Shown: piece by piece, positions 34,209 through 46,280 of the stretch | Layout of the letters: every line of letters starts with the position of its first letter | How positions within the stretch are numbered: the first letter of the stretch is position 1 | Assembly: GCA_016165875.1 (NCBI GenBank) | Contig: JABBOT010000080.1 | Coordinates: forward strand, 12,878,337 to 12,942,336 | DNA from: Acanthopleura granulata | Taxonomy: Eukaryota; Mollusca; Polyplacophora; Chitonida; Chitonidae | Direction: 5' to 3' | DNA length: 64,000 bases | Notes under the pieces: generated by a model | Seen by the model: only the letters and a program-made list of their open reading frames with translations | Told to the model about the DNA's origin: nothing | Databases searched by the model: none | Position numbers and translations under genes: made by a program

Positions 34209-35184
34209 ATTGTAATAGAGATATAAAATTCTTTTTTGCATTTGTACAAACACGTACAATGCTCCGTTAGGATAGATCTTGTATAGCCTGTCTGTCTGTG
34301 CAGACAATTTTGCTGAAAATAGTGGCTTACTATGCATTATAATATTATCAAAGTGCACAATGGATTATCTTAACATGGTTTTTGATTCAATATCACAATT
34401 TTTGGTTATACCTTAGTGATGTAATACATCCATGCCATTCCCAGCCGTAGCCGAGAAGTGTTGGGATGAGCAAGTGTTCTGTTATACTTAGGCCAGATTA
34501 AATCCAGCCCTATACTGCCGTCAAGGAAAGCGCCTTAGCAACATATACCGCATTATCCGTCCATCCGCTGTATTAAGTGAAGGACAAGAGATCGAGTTGC
34601 CTACTAATTGTGCACTCAGAGTGAGCAAATAACCTTCACCTACATTTATTTTCTGCTTGAAAACTAGAGCGCTGCTCCAACTTTGAAACTAGGCCCCCTC
34701 CCCCCTCCAAAAGAATGATTGCGAAAAACGAAAAATACAAAACCGTTTAGTAATTTGTTTGCTCGGGGAATTGTTGATACTAAAATTTGTTCATATGATG
34801 CGAACGTGGAGATTAGCTCTATTCAACGTGCGATTCCGGTTTGTTTGTGAATAAATAAACGAGTTTCCAAAGGACAACGTAAATCAACTCGCAAAATATT
34901 TGCACAGTTGATTGAATGCTCCACGCCGCTTAGCGCTCCTCAATAATTAGTTTATATAGCCTAAATTCAGGAAAACATTGAAGTGTTGCGAAAACTCCCT
35001 CGGTCTCTGTGATGTAAGGCGTAGTACGACAAAATCTCTGTAGACTTCTAAATGTGGAATCACGACCCGCGGAGCGCGAACAAAATGCCACAAATTGTGC
35101 GACCGTTCACACACTCTAATGTTCGAATCTGACCACTTGTCCTTCGTCACTCTGGCGTGGAAATCTGTTTTTCACACGAAGGAA

Positions 35185-35300
35185 AGTTCGCGTAACTAAC
35201 TGGTCAGTGGTTTACTTCTAGCACCTTTAAATATTACCATCACCGTATAGGTGAAGAATTCTTAGTTATGGCGTTAATCACCAATCAAATAAATCGAAGA
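35185..35300 (+). mobile_element. SINE-like tail fragment
   Basis: ACTGGTCAGTGGTTTACTTC, CCGTATAGGTGAAGAATTC and GGCGTTAATCACCAATCAAA. It is the same subfamily as 34,085-34,208, judged by the shared TTAATCACCAATCAAATAAA end. Confidence 0.55.
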
Positions 35301-38300
35301 AAGCGAATAATTTATTTTCACAATATACATTAGTAGCTAACATTTTGCGGGAATTGGGCTAGTGGTAAGCAAGCATATTTTATCATTTATGGGAAGTGTT
35401 GTCTCATCCCTCAAGCTCACTCCCTATTCCGCTGTGCTTACGTTATGGACAAGAATGTCAAGGTCAAGGAATCCATGTTACCATATGATTAACCATTTAC
35501 AACAATCTGTACATACATAAAACCGAAGTATCAAAATAAAAGACGAATAATTGGACAAAGAAGGAGATTGGTTTACCACATTCTTTCACTAAGGAGGTAC
35601 TCGAAAACCGTACATGTGATTTGTTTACATATACTGACCACATTAACCTATGGAAATCTTTTCTTTCGTAATTGGTGGTTACAAAAGCACTTAAAATCAA
35701 TACCACCATCGCTGCCATTTCGCAGATGGTATTGCTGAAGTGGGGTGAGGAAACCGGGGATTCCGTATCGGATATTGTATTGAGTTCAATGCGTTATTAC
35801 TTTAATAGTGAAAGGTACACACAAGTGATATTAATATATATATTATTTATATTTGTATCATAGTGCTAATGGCCAGTAAATACAGCTGTATAAGTCTTCT
35901 TTTAGCCGATTAAATAATTCGGAAAAGAACTGTACTATAGCAATATATCTGGAAGATCCGACAAACCCTTAGTTGATATCCGTTGCTCTGAATGAAACAC
36001 GGCATTCCATATTCGCTGTAAAATTCTCACTGATTCAATTATAATACTGCATTTCCACCCTAACAGCATCATTTAGACTGAATCTGAATTCCACTATAGC
36101 ATTTTGTGCATATAAATATCTCAAATCTTCTTTCAAGGGCGCAAAACGTATCGCCATTGTCAATCAAAGGGGAAAAAATATTCCAATATGATAAGACAGC
36201 TGTGGGCGAACGTGGCTCAAAAGTATGGCCCATAGCGAATGAGAAAATGGGTTCTCGGAAAATAATTATTTTGAAGTGAACGGCAGATCAACGCTGACTG
36301 TCAAGATTTGAAGGGATACATTTCTCTCACGTCTTGTCAGAAAGGTATAGATATGGACATGTTCTTCATAAGATAGACAAACTATGTGAGAAAAGAGAAA
36401 CTGAATATACCTGTTAAAATCACATGTACATGTATGTAAACTGGGAAAAACCGACCAAATGCCCCAAAAGTTAGACGAATTAAGGTATAGGACGTGGCAT
36501 TATACCGTTTAGACAACCGTTGCGAAGGTTTACTATCATGTTTAAAAGGAATATCTTCATCAACCTAAGATATTTGTCAACATTTAGATTGTTTACCAGC
36601 AATAAAATATTTATTAACAATAAGGTCTTCTTGAAATAAAGTCCACACACAGAGGCAGGGACACATGACGTATATTTAGGTTAAAATCTGAGGTGAATTG
36701 AAACATCTCATCACGACATAACAATTGTTTGTTTTGCGTGCTACTCTTGGAGGTCTCATCTATCGACTGTATTGGGAGACTCTTGGGAAGATATAAACCT
36801 GGGCACTGAGGAAAAAAAACTTTACAAATAAAACTTGTACACGTGAAACATGAAGCTCTGTTAGATTTAAGTCAGTCTTAGTCTTAACTTACAAACAGTT
36901 TACTTATCTGAGATTGAGACTCATCTTAAGTTCAAATCTAACTTCAGCAATAATGCCACAGGTTCAGACTAAGTCACACTTAAGTATAAGGAAGCTACAT
37001 ATTTCAGCCAATATATTTATTTATTTGTTTGTTTTGTTTGTTTGTTTGTTTGTTTGTTTATTTATTTATTTTGTGCCCAGTCTCCCATGCACAAATCGGG
37101 GCTTAACAATCGCGAATACCAGAGAAATAATCCATGACAACTTTTTCTTTCACCAATTCTAACAAAAGCGTCTGTACAGTTTGGCCTCTTTCCCAGTTTG
37201 GGTTCACTATTTTGACGGCTTGCACACTGGAATAGGACACGAGAGCCAAACCCGATACTTATAGGCTTAGCATAAAGAATGGTGGACATTCTATACGAAG
37301 TCAAAAAAAATATGAATTCTCTTCTGGCGATGTTAAGACCCAGCCAGCGATTGCATAGTCTTAACTTTTCTTGGAGTGTCAAAGCCAATAGAATGCGGGC
37401 GAAAGCAAGGGCGCATGTGCAGCGTGAGGTCGTGAGAAGCGGGCCAGGCATGAATGTACCAACAGCACGGCTGAGATAAACATTCTACATTCTAGTAAAA
37501 ACATTTTAAAATTTTGTGTCTTAATAAGTTTCTTCCTTTGCCAGATTCTGACGGTTTCATTAGTCCTATAAAGGTGTATTCAGGGTGGTTCGGAAGGGCT
37601 TGTTGAGAAGAATACCAGTTTCTATACCAAAAGTAATAATTTATGGCTAAACATGCCTTTTTTGCACGATGCTTCTTTTACGGTGCATAAAGTATACATA
37701 CAGTATGTTTTCAGCAGAAATGAGCTCGTCCGGTTTAAGTGTCAGATTTGAAATCCTGAGCTCATTGAGGCAAAGTCTACAATGCACTTAGTGTAACACA
37801 AAGGCTATTGTTGTTATAAGGGGCTGTGAAAGAAGTAGGTTCTGGCGTTTCTTTGTCTTTGACAGTTCTGTGGTAAAACAAGGAACGCCCAGATCAAACC
37901 TTCCTCAGGGAACTCGCATCAATAACAACAAGACGGGCATACATTTACATGTATATTGGAGAATTTGTCAAATTTCCGTATCATTAATAGTGGGCTAACC
38001 ATAATTGTGTCTACCAGACTATGATTATAGATTATACGTTTGTGCTAATAGAATACATAAAACACGCGTATGCCTGTGCTTCAAGTAAAGGCGTGGAGTA
38101 CTATTCATACATTCATCGAAGGATTTATGTTTCATATCTTACCAACATATACATGATATCGGGATTTTTTGATGGCTTTAGTTATCAACCCGTCTGCGGT
38201 GTCTGGGTCGTTAATATTAGATGGTGCCCGATTAGCTAGTTGGCACTCGTACCTTGTGGATGGCATTTGACTGTTACGTTGGCTATGTAGTAGATTGTTG

Positions 38301-38675
38301 ATATTTGGAAGGCGTTCGGCCTGAGGCGGAGTTTATTGAACGGGATATTACCAAGTAACTAGATACGTGAACGTTAGAAGGATACACTGGACACTGGCTA
38401 CAATAACGGAGTAAGTGTTAATGTGATGAAAAGAGCATGAACGACCCCACAAACTTGGATAACAGCTATTTACTGCTCGAATGTTAAAATCTGTAACGAC
38501 GTCAGTAGGCATTATATGAAATTATACCTTAATAACTTTATACATGTTTGCAATTTATTAAATGCGATGCAATTGCATTTGCAGATGGTGCACTGTACAC
38601 ATTTACATGCTATTATCATGGACAGAGTAGGGAGTACTAATTGAACCGTAACTGCACAGATGTCGTTAGCCCTGT
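35301..38675. other. No recognised gene; one inverted-repeat-like patch and simple repeats
   Basis: GTTAGATTTAAG at 36,860 is nearly complementary to TTCAAATCTAAC at 36,930, and the interval is rich in TTAAG and AGACT motifs, as in a small hairpin MITE. (TTTG)n/(TTTA)n covers 37,010-37,074. Two overlapping ORFs at 37,062-37,451 (minus, 129 codons) and 37,279-37,479 (plus) carry no recognisable motif. Confidence 0.4.
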
Positions 38676-38876
38676 TTAGTTTATTTATTTATTTATTTTT
38701 TTGATAGGGGTTTATACACCGTACTCAAGAATATTTCACCTATACGACGGCGGCTAGCATTATGGTGGGAGGAAACCGCTCAAAAGCCGGGGAAAACCTA
38801 CGACCATTCCCATGTTGCGGGCAGAACTTCCCACGTACGGACGGAGAGGAGGTCAGCATGAGCTGGCAGTCCAGTT
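38676..38876 (-). mobile_element. SINE lacking its head
   Basis: AAAT-complement run, tail (GTACTCAAGAATATTTCACC), body (ATTATGGTGGGAGGAAACCG) and GGAGGTCAGCATGAGCTGG. It stops before the tRNA-like head. Confidence 0.85.
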
Positions 38877-40589
38877 AAGACTTCGGTTATGAACGAAATG
38901 TTCTTGTAAAATATATAATATTTAAGACATTTATAGTGCATGGATTTATGATTACCGTCATGAAAATCTATATCCGAAGTTTGACATCGCTGTGTCAGAA
39001 TCTATAGATTGAGACTGCTTTGTCCTCTATACTAGTAAGGCAAAACCTGTGAAGCTGTATATACAGTACCTTGTATAAGTCCTATATAAGTATATGCTGA
39101 GATGATGTCCGCTATAACCCGCTATACCGTCTAGGGTATATCCCATTCCACTTAACGAAAGCCTTCGCAGATGTTTAATATCGATTAATAATGTTTGTAA
39201 TCGCTATATTATAACCGTGTTCCCATGCACGCATCACAGAAGACTATCGAGAACCGCCTGCAGCTCTGTTATATAGGAATAAGAAATCTGCTTCACGACA
39301 AATCAATAGAGATCGATGTAGTAATTCGTTTAAGAACACGATGAAGTCGAAAAGCCAGTGGATAACATCAACAAAGCACTATATGATGTATATGACGGAA
39401 CCGGCTTAACTTTTGATGGGAGTAGGTTATTTTGTTGTACGAGGCACAAATAAAAAGATCCATATACATAAGCCATCGGTCCCTGAGTTGTCTTCACTGT
39501 TACACGACAGAAAGTCACGAGCACCCAGGGTTGACATCGGACGCTCGACTACGTTGCTTCGCTAAGAGATGTAAGTTTTACAACTTGCTAAATAAAGAGT
39601 GGATTTATGAGGAATGAAGCAAGGAATGAATGAATGAATCGGTCCATCATTTAAAATCACTCAATAAAAAGCAATGAATTCTGCATTGGAGTTTCTGGAT
39701 TTTTGTGTAATATACGCTCTTCATATAAAAGTTAGTCTTTGTTTCATGTTTTCAACGACTATACAGCAACACTTTTACATGTAGTAATCATTAATTTGTC
39801 CATTTAATTCGACCAGATTACTCTAAATGATGTATCTGATACTGGAAAATTTTACCCACTCTGTACCGACAGTGTATTAACTCTCCCCTTGTTATGAATA
39901 CATGGGCTGACAGAGATCGATGGCATGGGGTCATTTTGCTACTGGCGGAAGATTGGTGCAGAAAAAAAAATATGAGCTCAAGAAAAGTGGACAATATTAC
40001 GCTGAGCTCTGGCAACTGGCCCTTCAACGACAGTAGCATCCTGTGAAGTAATAGCAGAGTTTCCACGCCAAACCCCAGCGGAAGTGGAGCATGTAATTCC
40101 TAAGACTTGTGGGAGACAATTTTCCGTCCGTGCGGAGTATTTTGCCCGCAATCTCTAACCCATTTGTATACAGACGTCCTTATCATGGGAGAGTCGAAAC
40201 GGAATTTCGTTGCTCCAGCCGATGGCCAATTTGTCGAGCTTTTACTTGCCTGTTTGGAGCATCAACAGTCAGCGGGCAGATAGCGGCTGATCTACGCGTG
40301 TTGTAATTTTGTGCGCTCATTCGACCGCTGATGGAGCCGGTAACGGGATCGATAGATCGCCTCTTTGGCGAAGCCGAGGAAACACGAGAAGAGCCGACAA
40401 TCAAGGACGCTGGACTCTGGAACAAGCTGATCAACTGTAGCCCGCCACACCAGAGAGCTTTTTGTACGAGGGGTTAATAATTAGTTAGAATAGTTGGCGT
40501 AGCTCTTGCCGCGGCTTGGTATAGAGGCCCGACGGTTATGCATGTAGCAGGTAACGATAGCACACCTGCTTGTATTGGCATACCGACGA

Positions 40590-40656
40590 GTTTGCGATAC
40601 ACGGCCTGTTCACTCACATATATTAAAGTCGCCAGGCACTATTCACACTGGTGCAG
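40590..40656 (+). other. Candidate noncoding first exon with TATA-like box
   Basis: ATATATTAAAG at 40,617-40,627 precedes GGTGCAG and a consensus donor GTAAGTG (intron begins 40,657). The surrounding 40.1-40.9 kb is less AT-rich than its neighbours and has almost no repeats, as expected near a promoter. If the TATA-like box is real, transcription would start near 40,650 and the exon would be very short. No protein frame is supported. Pure inference from local signals. Confidence 0.2.
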
Positions 40657-41059
40657 GTAAGTGAAACATTGCGCTTAGTATGTACGCGGTTTGTCTCGCT
40701 CTCATCTTCGGCACTTCTGACAGGCAAATTTACCTCCAAACAAGAAAAGCCCTCGGTGCAAAACCTGGAGGCTGTAGAAAGTGAAGAAAACTCATGAGCA
40801 AAGCGCGGCGTTTTTGCTCCGGCCACACCGAAGTCTTGTCACGCGGCTTCGGTCGAGACATCCAGGTGTGAAATTTAACAACTGAATCTTGCGAAGAAAA
40901 CCCCTGCAGAAGCTAAGGTATCACAATGAAATATACGTGAAGACTAGTATTTTTCCCACGTTGTAAGTTTTTGTTCCTTTCCTGCAAATTGCTAGCTGTT
41001 GTTTTATATGTTTTAGCTATAGCGTATTAAACCACGTCTACGCTACTTGGATTTTGCAG

Positions 41060-41323
41060 ATTCCTGCATTACACAAAGGAATTAAAGACGAAGGGATAAA
41101 TCTGCACGTAACCGGCATATTCCTGTGATTCCTGTGGAAGACTGTGATTTTTCGGAAAGATACAAGGGACGAGGAGTATTTTGGTCGTCAAGTGAATTTT
41201 ACGCAGTCCAATGTTAAAACGGTAACCACCAGCATGAGGATGTTTTCAAACATTGGAACCTTAAGACTTTAAGATTGTGGAAGAATTTTACTCTTTATTC
41301 TGAAGTCTATCACCAACACGTGG
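41060..41323 (+). other. Candidate internal 5' untranslated exon
   Basis: An acceptor (TTGGATTTTGCAG ending 41,059) follows a pyrimidine-containing tract. A strong donor (GG|GTAAGTA) begins at 41,324. The intervening 264 bases have stops in all + frames, so it would be untranslated or a retained noncoding exon. It is 403 bp downstream of the candidate first exon's donor. No coding exon that could follow was recognised in the window. Confidence 0.25.
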
Positions 41324-41749
41324 GTAAGTAAAAAATCATACATTTTTTACTATGATTACAAACATTGTCCGCTGTATGGTGAGTCAGTGGCCACAATAAC
41401 TGTCTAAGACACATAGCACTAAGATCTGTAGGTCCACTTAGGTGCATGTCTCTCATGATTCCTTGCTTTTGGTTTTGAGCCTTTGAAGTGGGATGAGTAA
41501 TTCGGGTTCATTTTGAAGCCACTGGTACAAGGTTATTGAGGTATAGGCCTGGTATATATTTCGAAGCAATTTCACGGGATGTAATGACTGTTATATAAGG
41601 TTTGGGTCACTTATCATTTTTGACAATTTCTGTAGAGTTTGCCCTCAACTAGAGAGGTGCTACACTGACGTATAAATTAAAGCACTTTGACTACGACGTA
41701 AAGGTCACAATGGGTCTATTGTGACGTGCTTGCTTCAGCGGAACCGGGC

Positions 41750-41943
41750 CAAGCCAATGAGGTCGAAGGGTCGAATCCCGATGTGGATGATTCGACCGTG
41801 GCTTTAAATCAGGAAGCTCGTTAATTACTTGACGAAGGGTGCTGGTTTACACTGGGAGCTCAACTTTTCGCGACCTTCACAATAATAAAAGTTCTAGAGT
41901 ATGACATTAAGCGTTTATCAAATAAATAAATAAATAAATAAAT
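41750..41943 (+). mobile_element. tRNA-like SINE of a second family
   Basis: A B-box-like GGGTCGAATCCC (41,768-41,779), then TTAATTACTTGACGAAGG, and a tail TATGACATTAAGCG followed by (AAAT)n to 41,943. Head and body differ from the abundant SINE. Confidence 0.6.
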
Positions 41944-42673
41944 ATAAACTGACTGCCAGCCAAGTATTAGCTATGGTCAAAGGAATATATAGACAAATAA
42001 ACAAACAAACAAATAAATAATCGAAGTTCATTCAACTTCAAAACAATTTTAAATGTGAATTAAGCTAATGTACTCAAAGGATTTCGGCCCCGAAGACACC
42101 CATTATGGTTAAGTGTTATCCCTGAAAATGTAAACATTCAATTCCATGTATCTCAGCACAAAACATTGAGAGGGTTTAACTTAAGAAGGGGGCTGGATGT
42201 TGCCGCCAGAAGGTTATACAGTCAATGTACCGATCAAAAGAAACACCGGTAATATATCAGAATCCAGTTTACAATCTGTAGCTATCACGTCTGTAGACAA
42301 GGGCAGATGTAAAAACTTTTCATTGAGCTGTATATGTGAAATGAAGTAATGTTAAGCTTAACTGCGTGGTGAGCACGAATGTTTGGAGTTCTTGGGTTCA
42401 CTTGAACATGCTTGGATGCACTCTACCCTCATAAATCATGCAGGGCAGATCAATGGAGACCGCTGAGATGCTATCGTGCTACTATCACCTGCTGTGTGCC
42501 CAACAAATGTGTTGAGGCTGTTACAGCCCATGTGCATGTAAACACCCGAGCATATGGTACCAACAAGATATTGTGTATCGAGGTGCATATGTAAACTAGC
42601 CGAACGTCGAGGTTCACAATCTCCTCCGAAAGATGAAAAGAAACATCTGTGCACTGCAATACATATGTATGTG

Positions 42674-42715
<42 letters not shown>
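42674..42715. repeat. (TA)n microsatellite
   Basis: About 20 TA units with one TG interruption, directly abutting the truncated 5' end of the next SINE. Confidence 0.95.
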
Positions 42716-42716
<1 letters not shown>

Positions 42717-42871
42717 CCAGGAAGGTCTGCCAGCAAACGGCGGATGGTCGTGGGGGATCCTCCCGGCTCTGCCAGGTTTCCTCACACCATAATGTTAGCC
42801 TCAGTCGTGTAAGTGAAATATTCTTGAGTATGGCGTAAAACATGAGTCAGATAAATAAATAAATAAATATT
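42716..42871 (+). mobile_element. SINE lacking its head
   Basis: Starts in the body (GGAAGGTCTGCCAGCAAAC) and ends with GAAATATTCTTGAGTATGGC and (AAAT)n. The head is replaced by the TA microsatellite. Confidence 0.85.
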
Positions 42872-43182
42872 ATCTTTTATTATTAAAACTGGTCTTAAAA
42901 TTTGACTTTGGCCATGGTTTTCATCAGTTGACGGCAGAACTAGCTGTGACTTGCATGTATCGCTTACCATTTTGAATTCGTTCTGCTTTGTCATTTTTCT
43001 AATGCCTGCATTTTTTTCTGGATACACAAAGAATACAGGTAAATATGTCAACTTGAGCTAAAGGACTTGAAAGAGCACAAACGGCAAACTGCCCTCTGTG
43101 TCTCCGTTGTCTTTGTGACCAAAAAATCATTGTCCTGTATAGCGGACACATAATTCAAGAGATGGATTTAAAGTTCATCTTA

Positions 43183-43424
43183 GGGGCCTCCATGGCTAAA
43201 CTGGTTAGCGCACTATCGCAACGCAATGACCCAGGAGTCTCTCACTAATGCAGTCGCTGAGTTTAAGTTCAGCTCATGCTGGCTTACTCTCCGGTAGCTT
43301 GCGGGTTCTCGTGGATTTCCCCCGGGCTCTGCACGGTTTCCTCCCACCATAATGATTTCCGCCGTCGTATAAGTGAAATATTCTTGAGTACGGCGTAAAA
43401 CACCAATGACATAAATAAATAAAA
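43183..43424 (+). mobile_element. tRNA-derived SINE, full length
   Basis: Head GGGGCCTCCATGGCTAAAC, B-box-like TTTAAGTTCAGC (diverged), body with CTCCCACCATAATGATT, and tail GTATAAGTGAAATATTCTTG with an AAATAAATAAA end. Confidence 0.9.
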
Positions 43425-44116
43425 TTCGTCTTAATCACTATTATTTTGCATTCCTGCGAGCGTGTGACAAAGCGGTGAAAGCGACCAGGAAATGACATGA
43501 CATCAACGTTAACCGTTCGTAATGCTTCACAACGCTACATTTGCCAGCAGAGTTTACAGATCCAATCAACATGCTGGTGAATAGACCGCTGACCTCTATG
43601 ACTTAGTCGTGCGCGACGTGGTCTACTGCCCCTTTCGTTCTTTTAACATACAATCCCACTTAACTATCTTCAGTATCTTTACCCTCGAAGCAAAAGACAT
43701 ATGCCCCGTTTTTGGAAAGCAACTGATAAAATGGCCATATTGGTAGTGTAACTACATTAACCTTTTCGCCCACGAAATTCCACCTAGGAGAGATGCTGTC
43801 GTGTCTTGTTTCATAATAACAGTGTATGTCAACAGGATGTGTATTTTGATACATACAAATACATATGTATATATGATTAAGATTGTAGGTGATGAAAGGG
43901 CATTGATATGGCCAACAGCTCCTCCAAACCAATTAATTAACTGCAAAAAAGAATTCACTGGCAGAGGCTAATAGACAGGTATCAGTTCTGCGATGAGGGA
44001 AGTCATGTTAATGCATCGATAGTTTGATTTGATGCTGCCAATAATTTTTTGTTGTCTAGACGTTTTCTTTCTCTCGCGTGAGCACCATTGACCTATTACA
44101 TGTACAATCTTCTAAA

Positions 44117-44510
44117 TTGGTACGTGATAATTAAAAGTTATTAACCAGCAGTGTACCCTGGGTAATCCCATCAACGTATCCAGACCGTCCATAGTGTAGA
44201 GTTTCATGACAGACATACAATATTCGGCATATGTATCGATGATAGTCTTGTTAATGTCTGAGACAACTTTCTCACTTAATCATCATAGGCTGCCAGTTTT
44301 GGCGGCTACTAGCCCTTGTCTTGGAGATTGTTCTTGATGGAGATCTTATCACATGGTGCATCTCTGACATGCACATGCCTCGTGGCTTATTATGTCTTGT
44401 CCTTCGCCATGTAAAAGATCATTTGGGTCCATTGCTGAAAGCATGGCATCTGGCCGAACTTAAGGCATTGGATTATCACTCCACGCAGTTTCATTCATCT
44501 GCAACCTGAT
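44117..44510 (-). pseudogene. Possible coding remnant on the minus strand
   Basis: Two minus-strand pieces read like protein in different frames: SFTWRRTRHNKPRG with MCMSEMHHVIRSPSR (about 44,325-44,445), and LSEKVVSDINKTIIDTYAEY then MKLYTMDGLDTLMG (about 44,130-44,276). A frameshift lies between them near 44,280 and a stop interrupts the first. The + strand is also open for 62 codons (44,321-44,509). I do not recognise a family, and chance cannot be excluded. Confidence 0.25.
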
Positions 44511-45284
44511 ATCCGTGGTACAGGTGGAAAAAAATTATACTGTGACCTGCATTGTTCTTCAGTCAATCAAACGTAGATAAATTCTCGACGCTAGATTTGT
44601 CATATTTGTGAAGACACTACGATATGTGTTGTATTTTACTGTATTATCCAGCATAAGTTAAAAATCAGGACACCTCAGCAGGAAACGTTACAAATAATTT
44701 GGACAGATGGCTCGACGATTAACCATATTTATTGTTAGATGACGTAGTCGCTCTATGTATTTGGAGTCTTGCTGAAGTAGCGAAACCAATATGTAAACCA
44801 ACGTGTGGCGTACTGCAGGCAGTCGCTGACTACCAACAGCTGAAATCGGATTTCACATTTCCCCTCAATAGCTTTTGACTACCAGCGGAAATACATTGAT
44901 CGCGCAAACCGAAAGACTTGGTTTTGGATGTCCGAAACGGATAGAATGTAAGGTGACACAAGACTAACCCAGATTAAATAAAACTTGGGTCTCTTTGGGA
45001 ATTGTGCCGGATCTGTCCACTCATGTTTTTATCCGATCCGCGCAGAGTAATACCTGCGGTATCCCAATTTACGGGAACTGGCAGACATCTTCTGCAACCC
45101 TTCAGGTTTCATGCCAATTTATCATAGCTGTTTAACGCCGTGCGCATCAGTAATCCCAGCCAGTGTCTCAAGCTGCGATCTTCTCCCAAGACAATTGGAT
45201 TAAACCTACGTAAACCGACCCAGATTGACAAGTTGGCAGGGCTCTACCTTCCTATACCATGATTTGTGCCCGGATTATTTCAGG

Positions 45285-45870
45285 CTGTGAAAGGAATTGA
45301 TTCTTCTGAAGCTAGTTTTATGGATATAGATTGTGATGCAGTGATTTTTTTGTTGTTTTGTTTTTGTTTTTGTTTTTTTGTGTTTTTTTTTTTTGGAAAA
45401 TACACACAATTATGTGACTGTAGGGGGAAAATTTGTGTGCTTCCGGAAGGATGGTAGGATTGTTTGTACCTTGTCTGTTATAGGAATTGACTCTTCTGAA
45501 TCTATTTTTACGGGAAAATTGTGACGCGGTAATAACACCTGTCTTTTGGTGAAACGTATATAATTGTGTGGATGTGTGGGAATGTTTTGTATGTTCCCGA
45601 AAGGATCGAAGGATCGTCTGTCTCCGAACTAAGTCAGTCTCCGTTAGCAGTTGACTATTCTGAAACTCTCCGAACTAAGTCAGTCTCCGTTAACAGTTGA
45701 CTATTCTGAAACCAATATTATGGAAAGCATAATCTGCGAGTATTACGCACCCGTCTAGTGCACATCTGCCTTTAACTGGAAGCACACACAGTTTTGTGAC
45801 TGTGGAAGACAAGCTTGTGTTTTTACTGAAGACACTTGTTTAGTTACCAACGAGATGATTACTACAGACA
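45285..45870 (+). repeat. Three tandem, exon-like units of ~190 bp
   Basis: Units begin at about 45,293, 45,483 and 45,653/45,698. Each starts after an AG with (GGAA)TTGA(T/C)T(C)TTCTGAA. Unit 1 reads IDSSEASFMD, then KYTQLCDCRGKICVLPEG. Unit 3 reads VDYSETNIMES, then KHTQFCDCGRQACVFTED, so KHTQ(F/L)CDC...CV..E is shared across about 400 bp; unit 2 is frameshifted. Unit 1 contains a T-rich expansion (45,343-45,395). Each unit has a plausible acceptor (ATTTCAG, TTATAG, TTAGCAG). Between units 2 and 3 a 45-bp piece is itself tandemly repeated (45,622-45,666 and 45,667-45,711, one mismatch seen). Family unknown. Confidence 0.5.
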
Positions 45871-46011
45871 TGAATGATTAATGAATGGCTGGGGCTTCAA
45901 GCCACTTGGACAGTGTTTCAACCGTATCGAGGTGAGGTCAGAATTGATGAAGCTGGACATTTTTAAATGGCGGAGACTTATGAGTATAGAAAATAACCTT
46001 AGAGTGTGAAA

Positions 46012-46280
46012 TTTATTTATTTCTTTATTTGATTGGTATTTTACGCCGTACTCAAGAATATTTCACTTATACGACGGCGGTCAGCATTATGGTGGGAGAA
46101 AACGGTGCAGAGCCTGGGGGAAAACCCACGACCATCCGCAGTTTGTTGGCAGACCTCCCCACGTACGGCCGGAGAGAAAGTCACCATGAGCTGGTTTTGA
46201 ACTCACAGCGGCCGCATTGGTGGGAGACTTCTGTTTCATTACGCTGCGCTAGGGAGCTAACCTACTGAGGAACGAAGGCA
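46012..46280 (-). mobile_element. tRNA-derived SINE, full length
   Basis: Tail (TACGCCGTACTCAAGAATAT), body (ATTATGGTGGGAGAAAACGG) and head (CGCTAGGGAGCTAACCTACT) are all present, in reverse. Confidence 0.9.

Noticed and set aside
37062..37451. 129-codon minus-strand ORF
   Set aside because: No family motif and an overlapping + strand ORF of similar quality. It starts beside simple repeats.
42436..42843. 135-codon minus-strand ORF and its overlaps
   Set aside because: It runs through a (TA)n microsatellite (alternating I and Y residues) and a SINE.
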